Shown here: positions 20,735 through 32,175 of the stretch, piece by piece
Layout: each line of letters begins with the position of its first letter
How positions within the stretch are numbered: position 1 is the first letter of the stretch
Source: Rhynchopus euleeides
Lineage: Eukaryota; Euglenozoa; Diplonemea; Diplonemida; Diplonemidae
Assembly (NCBI GenBank): GCA_963210315.1
Contig: OY723291.1
Span: 1,054,001-1,118,000 of the forward strand
Direction: 5' to 3'
DNA: 64,000 nt
The notes under the pieces: model-generated
The model's database searches: none
The model's input: the letters and a program-made list of their open reading frames with translations, nothing else
Told to the model about the DNA's origin: nothing
Translations under genes and position numbers: made by a program

Positions 20735-22512
20735 TCATTCCGCACGCTGGGGGGTGGGGGGAGGGGGGGTGGGGAGAAGACGATTTTATGTTCTGTTTTG
20801 CACTTTGTGGGTGTTGGGTCGCAGAAGAAGGGGATGCCCCGCCCCCTCGCACCCCCCACTGTTCTGTTTTGGGCATCGATGGCTGCAAAATGTGTCCGAC
20901 GAAGAAACCATCTCACCACTGCCATGTGCCAAGTCCCCAACCCAACCACCCTCAGGTGGTGATGGTGGTTCCAGGTTTCTCGTTTCGAACGAGCACTTTT
21001 GCTGACTGCCTTAATGTGCCCACATCAGACGGTTCTTCATGCGTTGCCGTCAACGGGAATGCGTGTATTGAATACCTGGCAATGTGCTGGGGACGTCATT
21101 CGTGAAGAGAACGCTATGTGGGTAAGTCGGGTTGGATCTGTGTGCGTGCGATCCTTCCGTCAGGAAAGTATACCGCGGTTTTTTTGAAGGTCACCCAACT
21201 CGAAGGAAACTGGCAGGAACCGATCATCTGCGTGTGGATCCGTTTGCGAAACCCTTGCCCTCTCGTCAGGCGCGGTTATGCGTTCGAAGAACGCCAACCA
21301 CTCTGCTGCCCCCTCCCCCTCCCCCCTGTGATTTAGTCGGTATTCTCGGTTTCTGAATTCCAACCCCCTCCCCCCCTCAGCCTTGGGTGTCGAACCCTCA
21401 CGCACCCCGCCCAAATGGCACTTTGCTCGTCAAACAACTCAACCTCACCACCCGTGTGGCCCCTCCCTCCCGGCGCCACTCCACCGGTGCGGGGATGGGC
21501 TCACAAAACAAAGCTCACAAGAAGTAAAAAAAAGTACCACAGCAGCAGCAGCAGATCATCAAACCACAATACCTGGGGCGGGGTTGCTGGCCACGCTAGA
21601 AACTGGCGTCAGTACCGAACATAGAAACTGAGACGGGATGGGGGGGGTTTTTTTTCTCTTGCTGATTGGTTTTTTTCTGAGACCTGATATTTTTTTGCGT
21701 GTCCCAAGAGGGGCGGGGGAGAGGTGGGTGTGGGTGTGGGAGTGTGTGGCAAAAAAAAAATGCCTGTTGCAGTTCATGGCAACTGCGCATTCACACAACG
21801 GTTTTGATGTGAAGCCCGATGGACAGGCGCCTGCAGGTGATCCGAGGGCATAGAAATCAAACGATACCGCGATGACAGAGTGAGATGGCATCACGTCGCC
21901 GTCAAGATCACGCTGTCGCCTCACTCCCTCCTTGTCTGAAGTGCTTTGAGCCCCTTTTTGGGCTCAACCAGCGCAGATGCCGCCTTGATGGCGCCATCCC
22001 CTTCCTCCCGGGTATCACGCACACATCTGTCTCGTCGGGGTGGGGGTGGGGTAAGGGGGAGCTCTTTTTCCCCCTCATTCGGGTCTGCGATCTTGCAGTT
22101 TCCAGGGGAGAAGTCCCCACCGAACCGCAGAGATTGCTAGCCTCTTGTGCGGGCCGGCTCTTCCTCCGACCCCCCCCCCCCCCCACCCCCACCCCCCTGT
22201 CTATTTATTCTCCGGTTCTGTTACTCTCACCTTCTGTGTTGTCTGACGTATATGTTACACACTCACAAATCACACCCCAAGCTGCCCCCCTCGGCATCCC
22301 CAAAGCGTGAGTCTTTGCAGGAGAGGGGGGAGGGGTGGGATGCAAGAAAAAAGCTAAGGAAAAAAAGGAGGAACATGTGTGGATGATGTGGTGTTGAGGG
22401 GGGGGGGAGAGGATGTTGCTGTGAAAATGATTCATTTAAAAAGGATCGTTCAAAATCGGCGAACGGACATCTGCCCTGCCCTATCCCCTATCCCCCCCCC
22501 CCCCCCCGACCC
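20735..22512. other. intergenic
   Basis: No gene supported. The sequence is G/C-homopolymer rich and leads into the target site of the 22522 element. Confidence 0.6.
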
Positions 22513-22521
22513 CTCCCATCC
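22513..22521. repeat. 9-bp target site duplication, left
   Basis: CTCCCATCC directly precedes the left inverted end of the 22522-23388 element and is repeated exactly at 23389-23397. Confidence 0.88.
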
Positions 22522-23388
22522 CAGGCATGTCGCTAAGCGTCGACCGTCGACCCAGTGATTTTTGGTTTCCCCCCCCATAAAAAAGCGTCGACCCAGCGTC
22601 AACCCAGTGGAACTGGGTTGACGCTTGGTCGAGGCTTGGAGCGTCGACCCAGTGGAACTGAGTTGCCATTCAAGCCTGGACCAAGCGTCAACCCATTTAT
22701 TACGCTGGGTCGATGCTTACCTAGCGTTGACCCGATTACACTGGGTCGACGCTCACCAAGCGTCGACCAAGCGTCAACCCACTTTCACTGGGTCGACGTC
22801 GAAGAGAGTATGGTTATGCAGGAACAGATGCTCACTACCGTGGCCTCCGGCGGCTGGGGGGCTCCGCCCCCCAGACCCCCCTGTGGTGCATGTCTCGTAC
22901 TCAAGTCACTCGATTACCACCAGGTCAGGGAATCCAACCACTCCAGTAGCCTCAGGGGGACGCAGCCAACTCACACAGAACCTGTACGCCCACAATGAAC
23001 AGATGTTCACTACCGTGGCCTCCGGCGGCTGGGGGGCTCTGCCCCCAGACCCCCCATCTCGCGCGCCCGTCTAGTAACCAAGTCCTTGCGCTTCAACGGC
23101 CGTGGCACATCAGGGGGTAGCGTCGAAAGCATGGTCCCGAAAGCCATTATTTGGGTTTCCTCCACCCGAGGATGGCGCGAGCGGGAGAGGAACCACGGAA
23201 GGAACCCAGCGCCTCACACCGTGCCCACCTAGTGGTCCACCGACGGGAAAATTAGGCAACAACACGAGCGCGCGCGAAGCGCGCGCGAGAAAAATTGCCC
23301 CCTAGTGTTTTCCCCCCTGATTCCCCCCCCCAAAACAGGAGCGTCAACCCACCAAATCTCCAAAATCGAAAAGTTAGCGACAGGCCTG
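22522..23388. mobile_element. MULE-like non-autonomous element, copy 1
   Basis: An 867-bp element with inverted ends CAGGCATGTCGCTAA (22522-22536) and TTAGCGACAGGCCTG (23374-23388), one mismatch. The flanks carry an exact 9-bp duplication, the length typical of Mutator-like elements. The left ~270 bp are an array of GCGTCGACCCA / TGGGTCGACGC units in both orientations; the right end holds two copies of the hairpin repeat, a GCGCGCG palindrome and a GGTGTGAGGCGC module. There is no coding region. A second copy lies at 51427-52211. Confidence 0.85.
22822..23056 (-). repeat. dispersed hairpin repeat, pair 2
   Basis: Copies at 22822-22882 and 22997-23056, both on the minus strand, starts 175 nt apart, inside the MULE-like element. 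Confidence 0.9.
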
Positions 23389-23397
23389 CTCCCATCC
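23389..23397. repeat. 9-bp target site duplication, right
   Basis: CTCCCATCC, identical to 22513-22521. Confidence 0.88.
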
Positions 23398-24271
23398 AGC
23401 ACAGGGTCGTATATGTGTTGCAAATCAAAAAGTAGGTTTCTCTCAAAGAAGCGGAGGGTTGGGGTGCCGGCAGTTGTGTTGTGAATACACACGGAAAAAC
23501 GTGCACAAACAACACGCGTTCAGTTCTTTGGAGGGGGGGAGGACGGCAACCTGTGTGTATGACCAGCCAACTCGGTTGCTACCTCACAGAAAGCGAATAA
23601 ACTCCTCCTCCTCCTCCTCCCCCCCCCCATTCCTGTTTGGCTTGACAGGCCATGCATACTTGCATTTATCTTGAGAAACCCTCCACACCCTCCCCTTTTT
23701 TCGAGATCCCGTTATCAAACGGGGCTTCCAAAATCATTCGTCTCTGCCCTGCATGCAATTTTTTTGCAAGGCGCGTCATATATGCAGACATGGGGCCTCA
23801 TCTGCAGCCGTCCATTTCTATCCACATGTGGATGTCACAGCGCAACAAGACGATGATTGATCAGTGGCGGGGAGGGGGGGGGGTTGATCTGTTGAAGGCC
23901 GTATGATCCAACACCACAAGTGATTCCCGTTCCATCCTGTCCCCACCCCCTCCTTGTCTCCCCTTCTCTATTCCACCCCCCTGCACCACCCCCCCCTCCC
24001 CCCTTATCTGTCCTTCTATTCTAGCAAAAAAAACACCCCGACACAAAAAACAGAACAAAGAACCGAGATACCGGGACCTGGCCCGCGCCCACGCGGCAGA
24101 TTTTCTCTTGTCGAACCCAAGAGAGGGTGGCATGCCGCATGTGTGCCGAGTTGAAGTACATGGGAACGCTGGGCTGCCCCCACCCCGCCCTCCCCCCCAC
24201 CTTTTTTCTGCCGTGGCCCGAGGCAGGGTTTGCCGAGCGTCGTCACCACTGCCTCCCCCGCTGCTGCAGGG
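23398..24271. other. intergenic
   Basis: No gene supported. The last part is C/T-rich and ends in the acceptor for the next gene. Confidence 0.6.
24241..24269 (+). promoter_or_regulatory. putative trans-splice acceptor for 24272 gene
   Basis: CTCCCCCGCTGCTGCAG ends 2 nt before the ATG at 24272, giving an extremely short leader if used. Confidence 0.55.
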
Positions 24272-26403
24272 ATGGGGACTCCGTCCCCTTCGTTCGGTTC
24301 GCCTGTGGGCGATGCGGGCGCATCGCAGAGGCTGGTCCCCACGAAGGCACAGATCCAGAGGTCGAAGCTGCCGCCCAAGGTGCGGTCTGCCCCGGTCAAC
24401 TTTGTGAACAGCAGCCAGGGGGTCCGCTTCTGTGTGATATGCAACAGGATCACGTCGAAGGACACGCAGGTGCCTCGCGTGTGCATCATCAACGAGACGT
24501 CGCTGTCTGTGCTGTATGTGCACGGCAATGCGGAGGTCGTTAAGGTTTACTGCCCTGTCACGGACATAATCCAGGCATTTACATGCACAAGTGGCACGCG
24601 TGTTCTCCTGAAGATCCGAAACCAGCAAGACCTCCTGTTGCACTACAAGAGGGACGAGCGGAACGAAGCGGCGGAGCCCCCCCAGCGCTTCGAAGAGTTG
24701 CTAAATGTCTTGACGAAGGTGCGTGAGGCGAACGGGGCCCCGGATCTGCCTGTCGAAACTCTGAAGAGCGTTGCCGAGGTGTCCTCGAGGTCGACGAAGG
24801 AGGACCGCAAAAAGTATGCCAAACTGCCGGCCTGCGGGGAAAGCCAACCCCCGACAAAACCTGTGCCGAGTTTCTGGGGCGTCGGTGAGGGGGTCTCCTT
24901 CCTTTTTGATCTGTGTTCCAATCAAGCCTTTTTCACCCCCCCCCCCCCCCACTGGGTGTATTACCGAAAGATGGGGGGATATCAGCTGCACCGTCCCACC
25001 CTCACCACCTACCCCGCAGGAAGAAGGGTGCCATGCCGCTGCCGGCTGTCTTCAATGCGGAGAGCGAGAAGGCAAAATCGGAGGCCGAGGCCAACAACCA
25101 GCTGCCAAACTCAACCGGGCGGGGCAGCATGGCGCTGTCGCGCGGCAGCATGGCCCTCTCCCCCCTGACGGGACAGGGTCCGGGTTTCGGGGACACGTCG
25201 CCCTTCAACAAACCCCCACCCCCGCCGGGGGCACCCCCGGGCCGCACGTCGTCGCAGAGCCTGCGGGGCAGCCCCTTGGAGGAGTCTGTGGCGTCTGTGC
25301 CTGTCTCCCCGCAGAGCCCGCTGCGCGCTCAGTCGCTGAAGGAGAGCGACGCAGCGCAGGTGCTGCAGATGCAGATCGAGCAGCTGCAGGCACAGCGGGA
25401 GCTGGCAGAGACGCAGCTGGAGGCGCGGAGGCGGGAGCTGGACACCGTGACAGACCTCGCAAGGCAGTGGCAGGAGCAGCACCTGCAGCAGCAGCAGACT
25501 GCGAATGACCACCAGGCGCAGTTTAACGAATATCTCAAGACCTCAAAGCAGCAGTATCAAGAATATGTGCAAGCTCTGTATCAGCAAAACCGGCAGGCGA
25601 GCCAGCAGCGCATCGACCATCAGGAGATGTGCAACGAGCAGAACCAGAAGGTGTGGCAGCAGCTCATGGCGCAGATGATGCCCGAAGAGGACGAGGGGTC
25701 TGCAGATGAGAGCAGCAGCAGCAGCGGCGGCGCGCCGCGGTATTCCCTGGGGCCTGACCCGCGGGGCTCCAGCACAGCGCCGCCCCGCACGGCGAAGCGT
25801 ATCGCCGTGAAGGTGCAGGACAGCAGCGGGTCGTATTCCTTTCCTGTGGTGGAGGCCTTCTGGCACAGCCTCAACGAGCAGGTGGAGACCATCGCAGGGT
25901 TCAGCGATCACCCGCTCTGCTCCGTTGCGAAGGGGGATGACTATCCCATGCTGGTGAGCGAGTCGTATTTCACATACTTTGCGTCGTCCTGGGCTCAGAA
26001 GGAGCCGCACTGTGTGAGCGTGTGGGAGGATGGCCTGTGGCATTTCGTCGACTCCGAGCGCTTCTGGCTGACGCGGAAGCCCAACTCGCCAGGGCAGGTC
26101 CGCCGCACCAGCCGCTCCCCGCCGGGGGGGCTGATGCGAGCCCCGCCAGGGCCCCTCAACAGCCTGAGGCACCCGCCACAGCGCGCCGCGCAGGGCCTGG
26201 GCCTGCAGGCAGGGGTGCATGGGGTGCCCTCCCCAGGGGTGCGTGTGGCTGCGGTGCCTAGCCCACACAGCCCCCACAGCCCCACCACCCCCCACGGCCT
26301 CGGGGTGGGGGAGCTGCCCCCGCCTCTGGAATATGTCCCCAGCCCCGCCAGGCAAGCGGGTGTGTCTGGTGGCGGCGGTGGCCTGGATCGCCATGCTTAT
26401 TAG
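24272..26403 (+). CDS. PH-like domain plus coiled-coil protein, two exons
   Basis: Exons 24272-24813 and 25020-26403 join through a 206-nt intron (donor GTATGC, acceptor CCCCGCAG), restoring one frame of 641 residues. The junction codon AAG is split 2+1. Residues ~42-150 look like a PH-like beta fold ending in an amphipathic helix (RVCIINETSLSVLYVHG; RFEELLNVLTKV). Residues ~290-400 are a Gln-rich coiled coil. Residues ~440-525 form a second compact region (AVKVQDSSGSYSFPVVEAFW). The linker and C-terminus are Pro/Gly/Ser-rich and probably disordered. The build suggests a membrane- or cytoskeleton-associated scaffold; no family name is secure. The start follows an AG acceptor by 2 nt. The GTGAGG at 24885 was not used because it gives the wrong phase. 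Confidence 0.8.
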
Positions 26404-26960
26404 CTTGGTGCCGTGCCGTCTGTGCTATCTTTATGGTGTGGTGCTGTGATTGTCGCTTCTTTCCCAGAAAAAAAACAGCCCTTGCTTCTGTCCCGTGTCC
26501 TATGTATCAGCTTTGTTGGTTGCGAGGTCAGCATCGCTGTGGCGGCCGACGATGCGGTGGGGGGAGGGTGGGGCATGTCAACCCCAAAAAGAAAAGGTCA
26601 TTTGGCTCTTCCTGATGATATCTCGCTTATCTCGTTCTATTCTCAACAAGACATCGATGTGGAATACACATCATCGTGCAGGGTTGTAGCCCGTTGGCAA
26701 TCCATCCGATTTCCCTGAAATCTCGGATGGAATACAGCTGCACCCTCCTCTGTATGTGTAAAAACCGATAGAAAGGCAGGACTCGCAGTGGAGTTGTGCC
26801 GCGATGTGTCAGAAACACCTCTCCCCCACAACCCCCCCTCCCCCACCCCCGTTCTCAGAACCTCCGGTGTGGCTTTCTTAGCCACCTTCTCGATGTCTCA
26901 TTGCACCAAACCTCACCACGCCACACACACACACAAAGGGGCTGGGCGTGGGTGGGCCAA
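26404..26960. other. intergenic
   Basis: 3' region of the upstream gene and pyrimidine/CA-rich leader of the LRR gene, with AG candidates at 26858 and 26938. No other gene. Confidence 0.6.
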
Positions 26961-29505
26961 ATGGAAGATGACGCATCTCTTGCGCATCGCAGCGAAGAGC
27001 CCCCTGAGGAGCGGCGCCTGGGTGATATGAACATCACCATCGGTTTTAAGGCGCTCTCCCTGAAGCAGATGATGGTGACGTCCTTTGAGGGGCTGGGCAG
27101 CCAGGCGGAGCTGGAGTACCTCTATCTGCAGAGGAATCGGCTGAAGAACTTCCAGTTTTTGGGGTGCCAGTCGAATCTGAGGGAGCTGCATGTCCAGCAC
27201 AACCAGATCCGCACCTTCGCGGGGCTGGTGAAGCAGCCGAAGTGCGAATTTGTCGGGGTGGCGGGGAACCCCATCGCGCGGCGCTGCCAGCACTACCGAA
27301 TCATGCTGCTGCTGGTGATCGGGCAGAGCCTGAAGAAGATCGACGACATCCCTGTCACCTACGCTGAGAGATGCATCGCCCGCCAGCTCCCCGACATCGC
27401 AGCCTACGCTGTGTCCTGCGGGTGGGTCCTGGATCTCAAGAAACGCACCTACAACGACTACGCCGCCCTTGCAGATGAGAGCAAACGGGAGGCTGGCCTC
27501 GCCTCCAACCAACCACCCATCCCTCCCCCGACACCGCGTCGCGGTGCCGGGGGTGTCGGAGCTGCATCACGCGGAGGGTCGTACTCGGTCCGCACGACGC
27601 CCCTGATGCAGCCCGCCTCCTCCATCCCCCGGTCGCACAGGGGTGGGGCTGTGATGGACGACCTCCCGCCGCCGCCTTCTTCGCGCCTCAACACCCCATC
27701 GCCCGCCGTGCTGCAGGGGCATGAAACGACACCCTCTCCATCCCCGAGGCGACCGATGTCTGCCAGAGATGCTGGGGGCCGCGACGCGGTGCAGATCCAC
27801 AGCAACCCTGTTGTGACACACACCGACCACGCCGCCCTGCTGGGGAGTGAGGGGGGTGGTGGAGGCGGTGGTGGCGGCACCCCAGCCCTGCCCTTCTCAA
27901 GCCTTCTCCAACAGGAGGAGAGCGAGTCCCGCCTCCAGCAGCAGCTGCACACCGCACAGCAGACGGCAGGGGCGAGCGTGCAGCAGCTCCGCCTCCAGTT
28001 GCAGGAGGCAAAGGCGGAGCTGATGAAGGAGAAGCTGCGCAACAGGCATCTGATGGGGGGCGGGAGTGTGGATGGCGGTGGCGTTGGCGTTGCCGTGCCG
28101 GAGTCGCCTCTGCCGTGGGGGCAGCGTGATGAGGATGCGTCAACGGGGTTTATCCGGATGGAGGAGCTCGTGGAGGTGAGTGAGATATCCTTCGGGCAGG
28201 GGCTGCGGGTTGACTCCACGATAGAGAAAATCTCCCATGTCGCGTCTGCGTTTGTCACGCTCGACACGACTCATGTCTCTTTCGCGCATTTCTTCAACAG
28301 AACCCGCCTCTGTGAGGTTTCGTATTCAGCGATCCACGAGCTGAAGTTGGATCTCCCAAACCGGATAATCTTCTTCCGCTGCCGCCCGGACTCCCCCCCG
28401 AAGCGAGCTTCGCCCACCCCGCAGAGCCACGAAGAGATGGTGGAGATCTCCGTGGACAGCAAGGCGAAGCTCATCCCACTCTATAAGTCCATACACTTCC
28501 GCCTCGGCCGGACCCCAGATGCCAACACCATTGCTCTGATGGAGGATGGTGTCGAGCGGAAACCTGCGCCACAGCCGCAGAACACACAGGGTTCGGTCAC
28601 CGTGGAACCCCCTCCGGCAGAGGAGGAGGAAGGTTCCAAGCCCTTCACCCTCGGGGCTGGTGAGGAGTCGAAGCGGGTGAAACGGGTGGTGTCGGCGAAG
28701 CCGGCTTACACAACGGGGAGGAGTGTCGCAAAGCGCGGTGCTGCCGGTGGAGAGGAGGCTGGTGGTGCCGGTGGTGTGGCGGGGGGTGGTGGAGAAGAGG
28801 AGGAGGCAGGGGGGCCGGCGGCCGACCCGGCGGGGACCTTTCAGAGCGCCGTGATGGCTGCGGTGAAGCGGTTCGACTCTTCGCAGGATGAGGAGCTGCC
28901 GAAGCTGGGGGCGAGCCGGGGTGGGGGTGCAGAGCCCGTCTCGCGCACCCCGAGTGGGAGTGTGTCGGGCCCGGGTCGCTCAGCGAAGGCCCCGTTGGCG
29001 TCGCCCCCGCCGCCGCCTGCCCCCGCGGCGCCCGCCACGCCTGCCACGCCTGCGTCTCCTGGGGCAGGGGCGGGGCTCGGTGGGACTGCGGCGTCCAGCG
29101 GCAGCGCCGTGCGCGCTGTGCCCCCGCTTGCTCCCGAAGCGGCGGGGTGGCCCCAGACGCCCCTCACGCCTAAGGTGGCTGCCACGCCTGCTGGGCCCCC
29201 GTTAGAGCTTCCCGGGGATGAGGAGGAGGAGGAGGGGGCGGTGGATGGTGGTGGTGGTGGTGATGGTGGTGGCGGCGGCCAAGTGCCTGCGGCAGAGCCG
29301 AGCGACGAAGAGTCGATAGGTATGAAAGAGGCTATTAGAGGGAGGTGGGTGGGGGGGGGTCTCCAATGTTGAATGGTTCGCGATGCATGTACCGAAGGCA
29401 CACATTCCACCTACCCCGCCCTGCACAGACAGCGATGAGGAGTATGAGCGAAAGCTTGCGATGCTCCGAGCGGGGATTGCGCAGTCGGCGCCCGCAGATT
29501 ATTGA
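26961..29505 (+). CDS. leucine-rich-repeat protein with C-terminal low-complexity region, two exons
   Basis: Exons 26961-29319 and 29429-29505, intron 109 nt (donor GTATGA, acceptor CTGCACAG), giving 811 residues. The second exon adds DEEYERKLAMLRAG and ends at TGA 29503-29505. Residues ~25-110 hold SDS22-type repeats (LEYLYLQRNRLKNFQFLG; LRELHVQHNQIRTFAGL), followed by an LRR cap (NPIARRCQHYRIMLLLV). A coiled coil follows at ~310-355, then a folded region (~390-510; VASAFVTLDTTHVSFAHFF) of PH-like appearance. The rest is Pro/Ala/Gly/Glu-rich. Such LRR proteins are common in axonemes and basal bodies, but the role here is inferred. Without splicing the frame would end at 29372 after only a few unlike residues. 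Confidence 0.82.
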
Positions 29506-29649
29506 CACTCCCACTAGCCGCCTGTATCGATGCTATTGTGATCTAGAGTCCGTTGCAAATGTGGGAAGGTGGTCGGTTGGCTCGCCCCCCCTCCCGTCTG
29601 GCTTGTCTGTTTTGTCTGTCCGCCTGCTGAGGTGCGCATGGAATATTAC

Positions 29650-29669
29650 ACACCACCCACCCCACACAG
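29650..29669 (+). promoter_or_regulatory. putative trans-splice acceptor for RPS9
   Basis: CACCACCCACCCCACACAG ends 22 nt before the ATG at 29692 and only 164 nt after the stop of the previous gene. Confidence 0.65.
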
Positions 29670-29691
29670 ACCTCGGTCCGTAAATCAAAAA

Positions 29692-30264
29692 ATGGTGAGG
29701 AAGTACCGTGAGTTCGGCAAGGTGTACAAGAACCCTCGCCGTCCGTTCGAGAAGGAGCGTCTGGACAAGGAGCTGAAGCTTGTGGGTGACTATGGTCTGC
29801 GCTGCAAGCGTGAGGTCTGGCGCATCGCCCTGACGCTGGCGAAGATGCGCAAGTGTGCGCGTACCCTGCTGACGCTGGACGTTGACTCCCAGCGCCGCGT
29901 GCTGGAGGGTGGTGCCCTGCTGCGCCGCTGCCTGCGTTACGGCCTGCTGGACTCCGAGCACATGAAGCTCGACTACGTGCTTGGTCTGACCCTGCAGGAC
30001 TTCCTGGAGCGCCGTCTCCAGACTCTCGTGTACAAGCACGGTCTGGCCAAGTCTATCCACCACGCGCGTGTGATGATCCGCCAGCGCCACATCTGCGTGG
30101 GCAAGCAGATGGTGACGGTGCCCTCGTTCTGGGTGCGTACCGACTCCGAGAAGCACATCGACCTGGCCCCTACGTCTGCCCTGGGCTCTGGTGGTCCGGG
30201 CCGCGTGAAGCGCTCGAAGAAGAAGGCTGGCGGCAAGCAGGCCGATGACGAAGACGAGGAGTAG
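29692..30264 (+). CDS. RPS9: 40S ribosomal protein S9 (uS4)
   Basis: A 190-residue product matching the eukaryotic uS4 family over its full length. The N-terminal block [17 protein letters not shown], the helical block [18 protein letters not shown], the segment [19 protein letters not shown] and the S4 RNA-binding domain at ~108-160 ([19 protein letters not shown]) are all present, followed by [11 protein letters not shown] and an acidic tail. It is a core protein of the small ribosomal subunit that contacts 18S rRNA near the decoding centre. No introns. Strong C/G-ending codon bias suggests high expression. The Met at 29692 follows a CACACAG acceptor by 22 nt; the frame is open upstream but that part reads as acceptor tract. 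Confidence 0.98.
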   Translation: MVRKYREFGKVYKNPRRPFEKERLDKELKLVGDYGLRCKREVWRIALTLAKMRKCARTLLTLDVDSQRRVLEGGALLRRCLRYGLLDSEHMKLDYVLGLTLQDFLERRLQTLVYKHGLAKSIHHARVMIRQRHICVGKQMVTVPSFWVRTDSEKHIDLAPTSALGSGGPGRVKRSKKKAGGKQADDEDEE

Positions 30265-30548
30265 ACAGTCTGTGTGCAAATCGTGTGTGGTGCTCCGTAG
30301 GCACCTGTCAAAAAAAATGCAACGGAAAAAAGCTGTCAACGACCGATATTAGCGAAAACATCAAGAAGAAAAGAAAAATGTAAGCAGCCGTGCCGGGCGG
30401 GGCTGCGACTCCCAGTGGCCTCGGCGCGACTAGCCTCGTACTCCCTGCAGCGTCTGGCCATTCTCGAAGGAACGGTAGATCTTGTTTTTTTGCATTGTGC
30501 CCATCACCGCTACCCTGCTCGCGACACCACCCCACCCTGCAGGACACA
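30265..30548. other. intergenic
   Basis: Short gap with a purine-rich 3' region of RPS9 and a pyrimidine tract ending CCACCCTGCAG at 30542. Confidence 0.6.
30522..30542 (+). promoter_or_regulatory. putative trans-splice acceptor for 30549 gene
   Basis: GACACCACCCCACCCTGCAG lies 6 nt before the ATG. Confidence 0.65.
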
Positions 30549-31183
30549 ATGCCGGTCGGGAAGGCCACGAAAGGGGTGACCGTGTCGTTGTCGGCACGTT
30601 CTTCTGGCAACTTGCGAAAACAACCAAGTGGTACTGTAACAGCAACAACACCCCCTGCTGTTGCACGCATTGCTTCATCAAACAACTTGCGCACCAAGAG
30701 CGGGCCCTTAGTGGCCCAGACAGGGCCCACGGTTCATGTCACGAATGAATCACCATACCACGTGAAAGATATCGGCAAGAAGAAGGCATCTAAGAAGGGG
30801 AAGACGAAGAGTCTGCATATCGATGCACTGCAGGGAGTCCGTGGCCGCAAGAAGTCCATCGCACCTGACCTGAGCATGGATGACGCAGAGGAGCGTGGCA
30901 GGGAATGGCTGGATTCACTCGAGGCCGCCGATCTTCCAGAGCTGGGGGTATGTATTTGCAGTAACTCGCATCGCTGCCATTCAGTGCTTTCAGACACACA
31001 GCACGCCCTGCCCGATGCCCACGCCCACCCCGTGATACCCCCGAGCAGGGTTTGCCCGGCACATCTCTCTTGCTCGCCCTCCCAACACCCCCACCACCAC
31101 GCCTGTGTGCACAGCTAATATCGAACCCACGGCTCGAGAAGTATCTTCAGGAAAACTTCGACGACGAAGAATCCTGCTGCTGA
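30549..31183 (+). CDS. small basic protein of unknown function, two exons
   Basis: Exons 30549-30947 and 31115-31183 (intron 167 nt, donor GTATGT, acceptor GTGCACAG, phase 0) encode 155 residues. The N-terminal half is Ser/Thr/Pro-rich and looks disordered. A Lys-rich cluster (KDIGKKKASKKGKTKS) follows, then an acidic helix (DDAEERGREWLDSLEAADL), and the second exon adds PRLEKYLQENFDDEE and ends at TGA. No family recognised. The six-base leader after the acceptor and tight spacing to RPS9 support a real gene. Without splicing the frame runs into Pro/His-rich non-coding-like sequence. Confidence 0.75.
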
Positions 31184-32175
31184 GGCCCTGCCTCCTGCAC
31201 AGCCCACACACACCCCGCCAGCGGCCCTCTGGCAAATGGGCCCGGTGGCACCCCTGGCCCGCAACGAGTGGTGAAGGGGAGAGAGGTCGGCTCTCTGCAT
31301 CTTGCATATTCTTGTCTGCTTTACTACCACTCCTGGCCTCCCTCGGTACACACAGTCCGCCCTCGGGTAGTTTGGTCTTTCGTGACATGCCCTCACCATG
31401 CCCCCCAATCTCACAGAAAAGTAATCATTCCCCTTCACAGCTTCGGTGCGTAATGTGCTTTTCCAAGCACATCTTCCATGCGTCCTCTATCCCACCTCCC
31501 GAAGCTGTGCTGTGTTCAGAACCTCTCGAATTGCCAATTTGTACATCTCGGATTTTCCGTTTCGCGCCCTGAGGGGCTGCAGTGGGTGGCCCCACTAGTG
31601 CATGCCTGCTTGCCCTTGGCATAGAGGCGGGATTGTGAGGGGTGAGGATGGAGCGCGTTGCCCCCGCCCCCCGCTCCCCCCTCCGCACGATGCTCCAAAT
31701 GGTGTCCATTTTTCAGTTCCTCACCATCCTGCGATCTACACTCCCCACCCACACACCGCACCCCACCACATCATTCTTGTGCTCCCTTCAATTTCGATTT
31801 CACTACCCCCCCCCACCCACACACGGCACCCCACCACCGCTCGCAGAACCACCCACTCCCCCCCTCCCCTCCCCCCCAGGGCACAATCAGAGAAGGCTGC
31901 CCTTTTCATTCTACACAAAACAACCGCAACTTTCCTCCTCACACCCGATCCCCCTCAACTATCCCTTGTGGTCTTTCTGACAGGCCACAGGGTGCTCAGC
32001 GGACAGCCTCTACCGCACTAAGACAGCGCGGCGGGTTTTTTTATTTCTATTGGAAGAGGGGGGGTGTTCTGTGTTCGAAGGACACCAGCCCGAGTGTAGT
32101 TGCTGCTACCCTTCGCTGTTCTCTGTTGTGATTCGCCCGGTCGTGTGTATTAGTTAGTCTATCTCATCTGGAAAA
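31184..32175. other. intergenic
   Basis: About 1 kb, C-rich, with several candidate acceptors (CTTTCTGACAG at about 31982; others at 31879 and 32153) for the next gene. No other gene supported. Confidence 0.6.

Noticed and set aside
24882-24890. GTGAGG as intron donor in the PH-like gene
   Set aside because: Joining it to the CCCCGCAG acceptor puts exon 2 in the wrong phase; the GTATGC at 24814 restores the frame.
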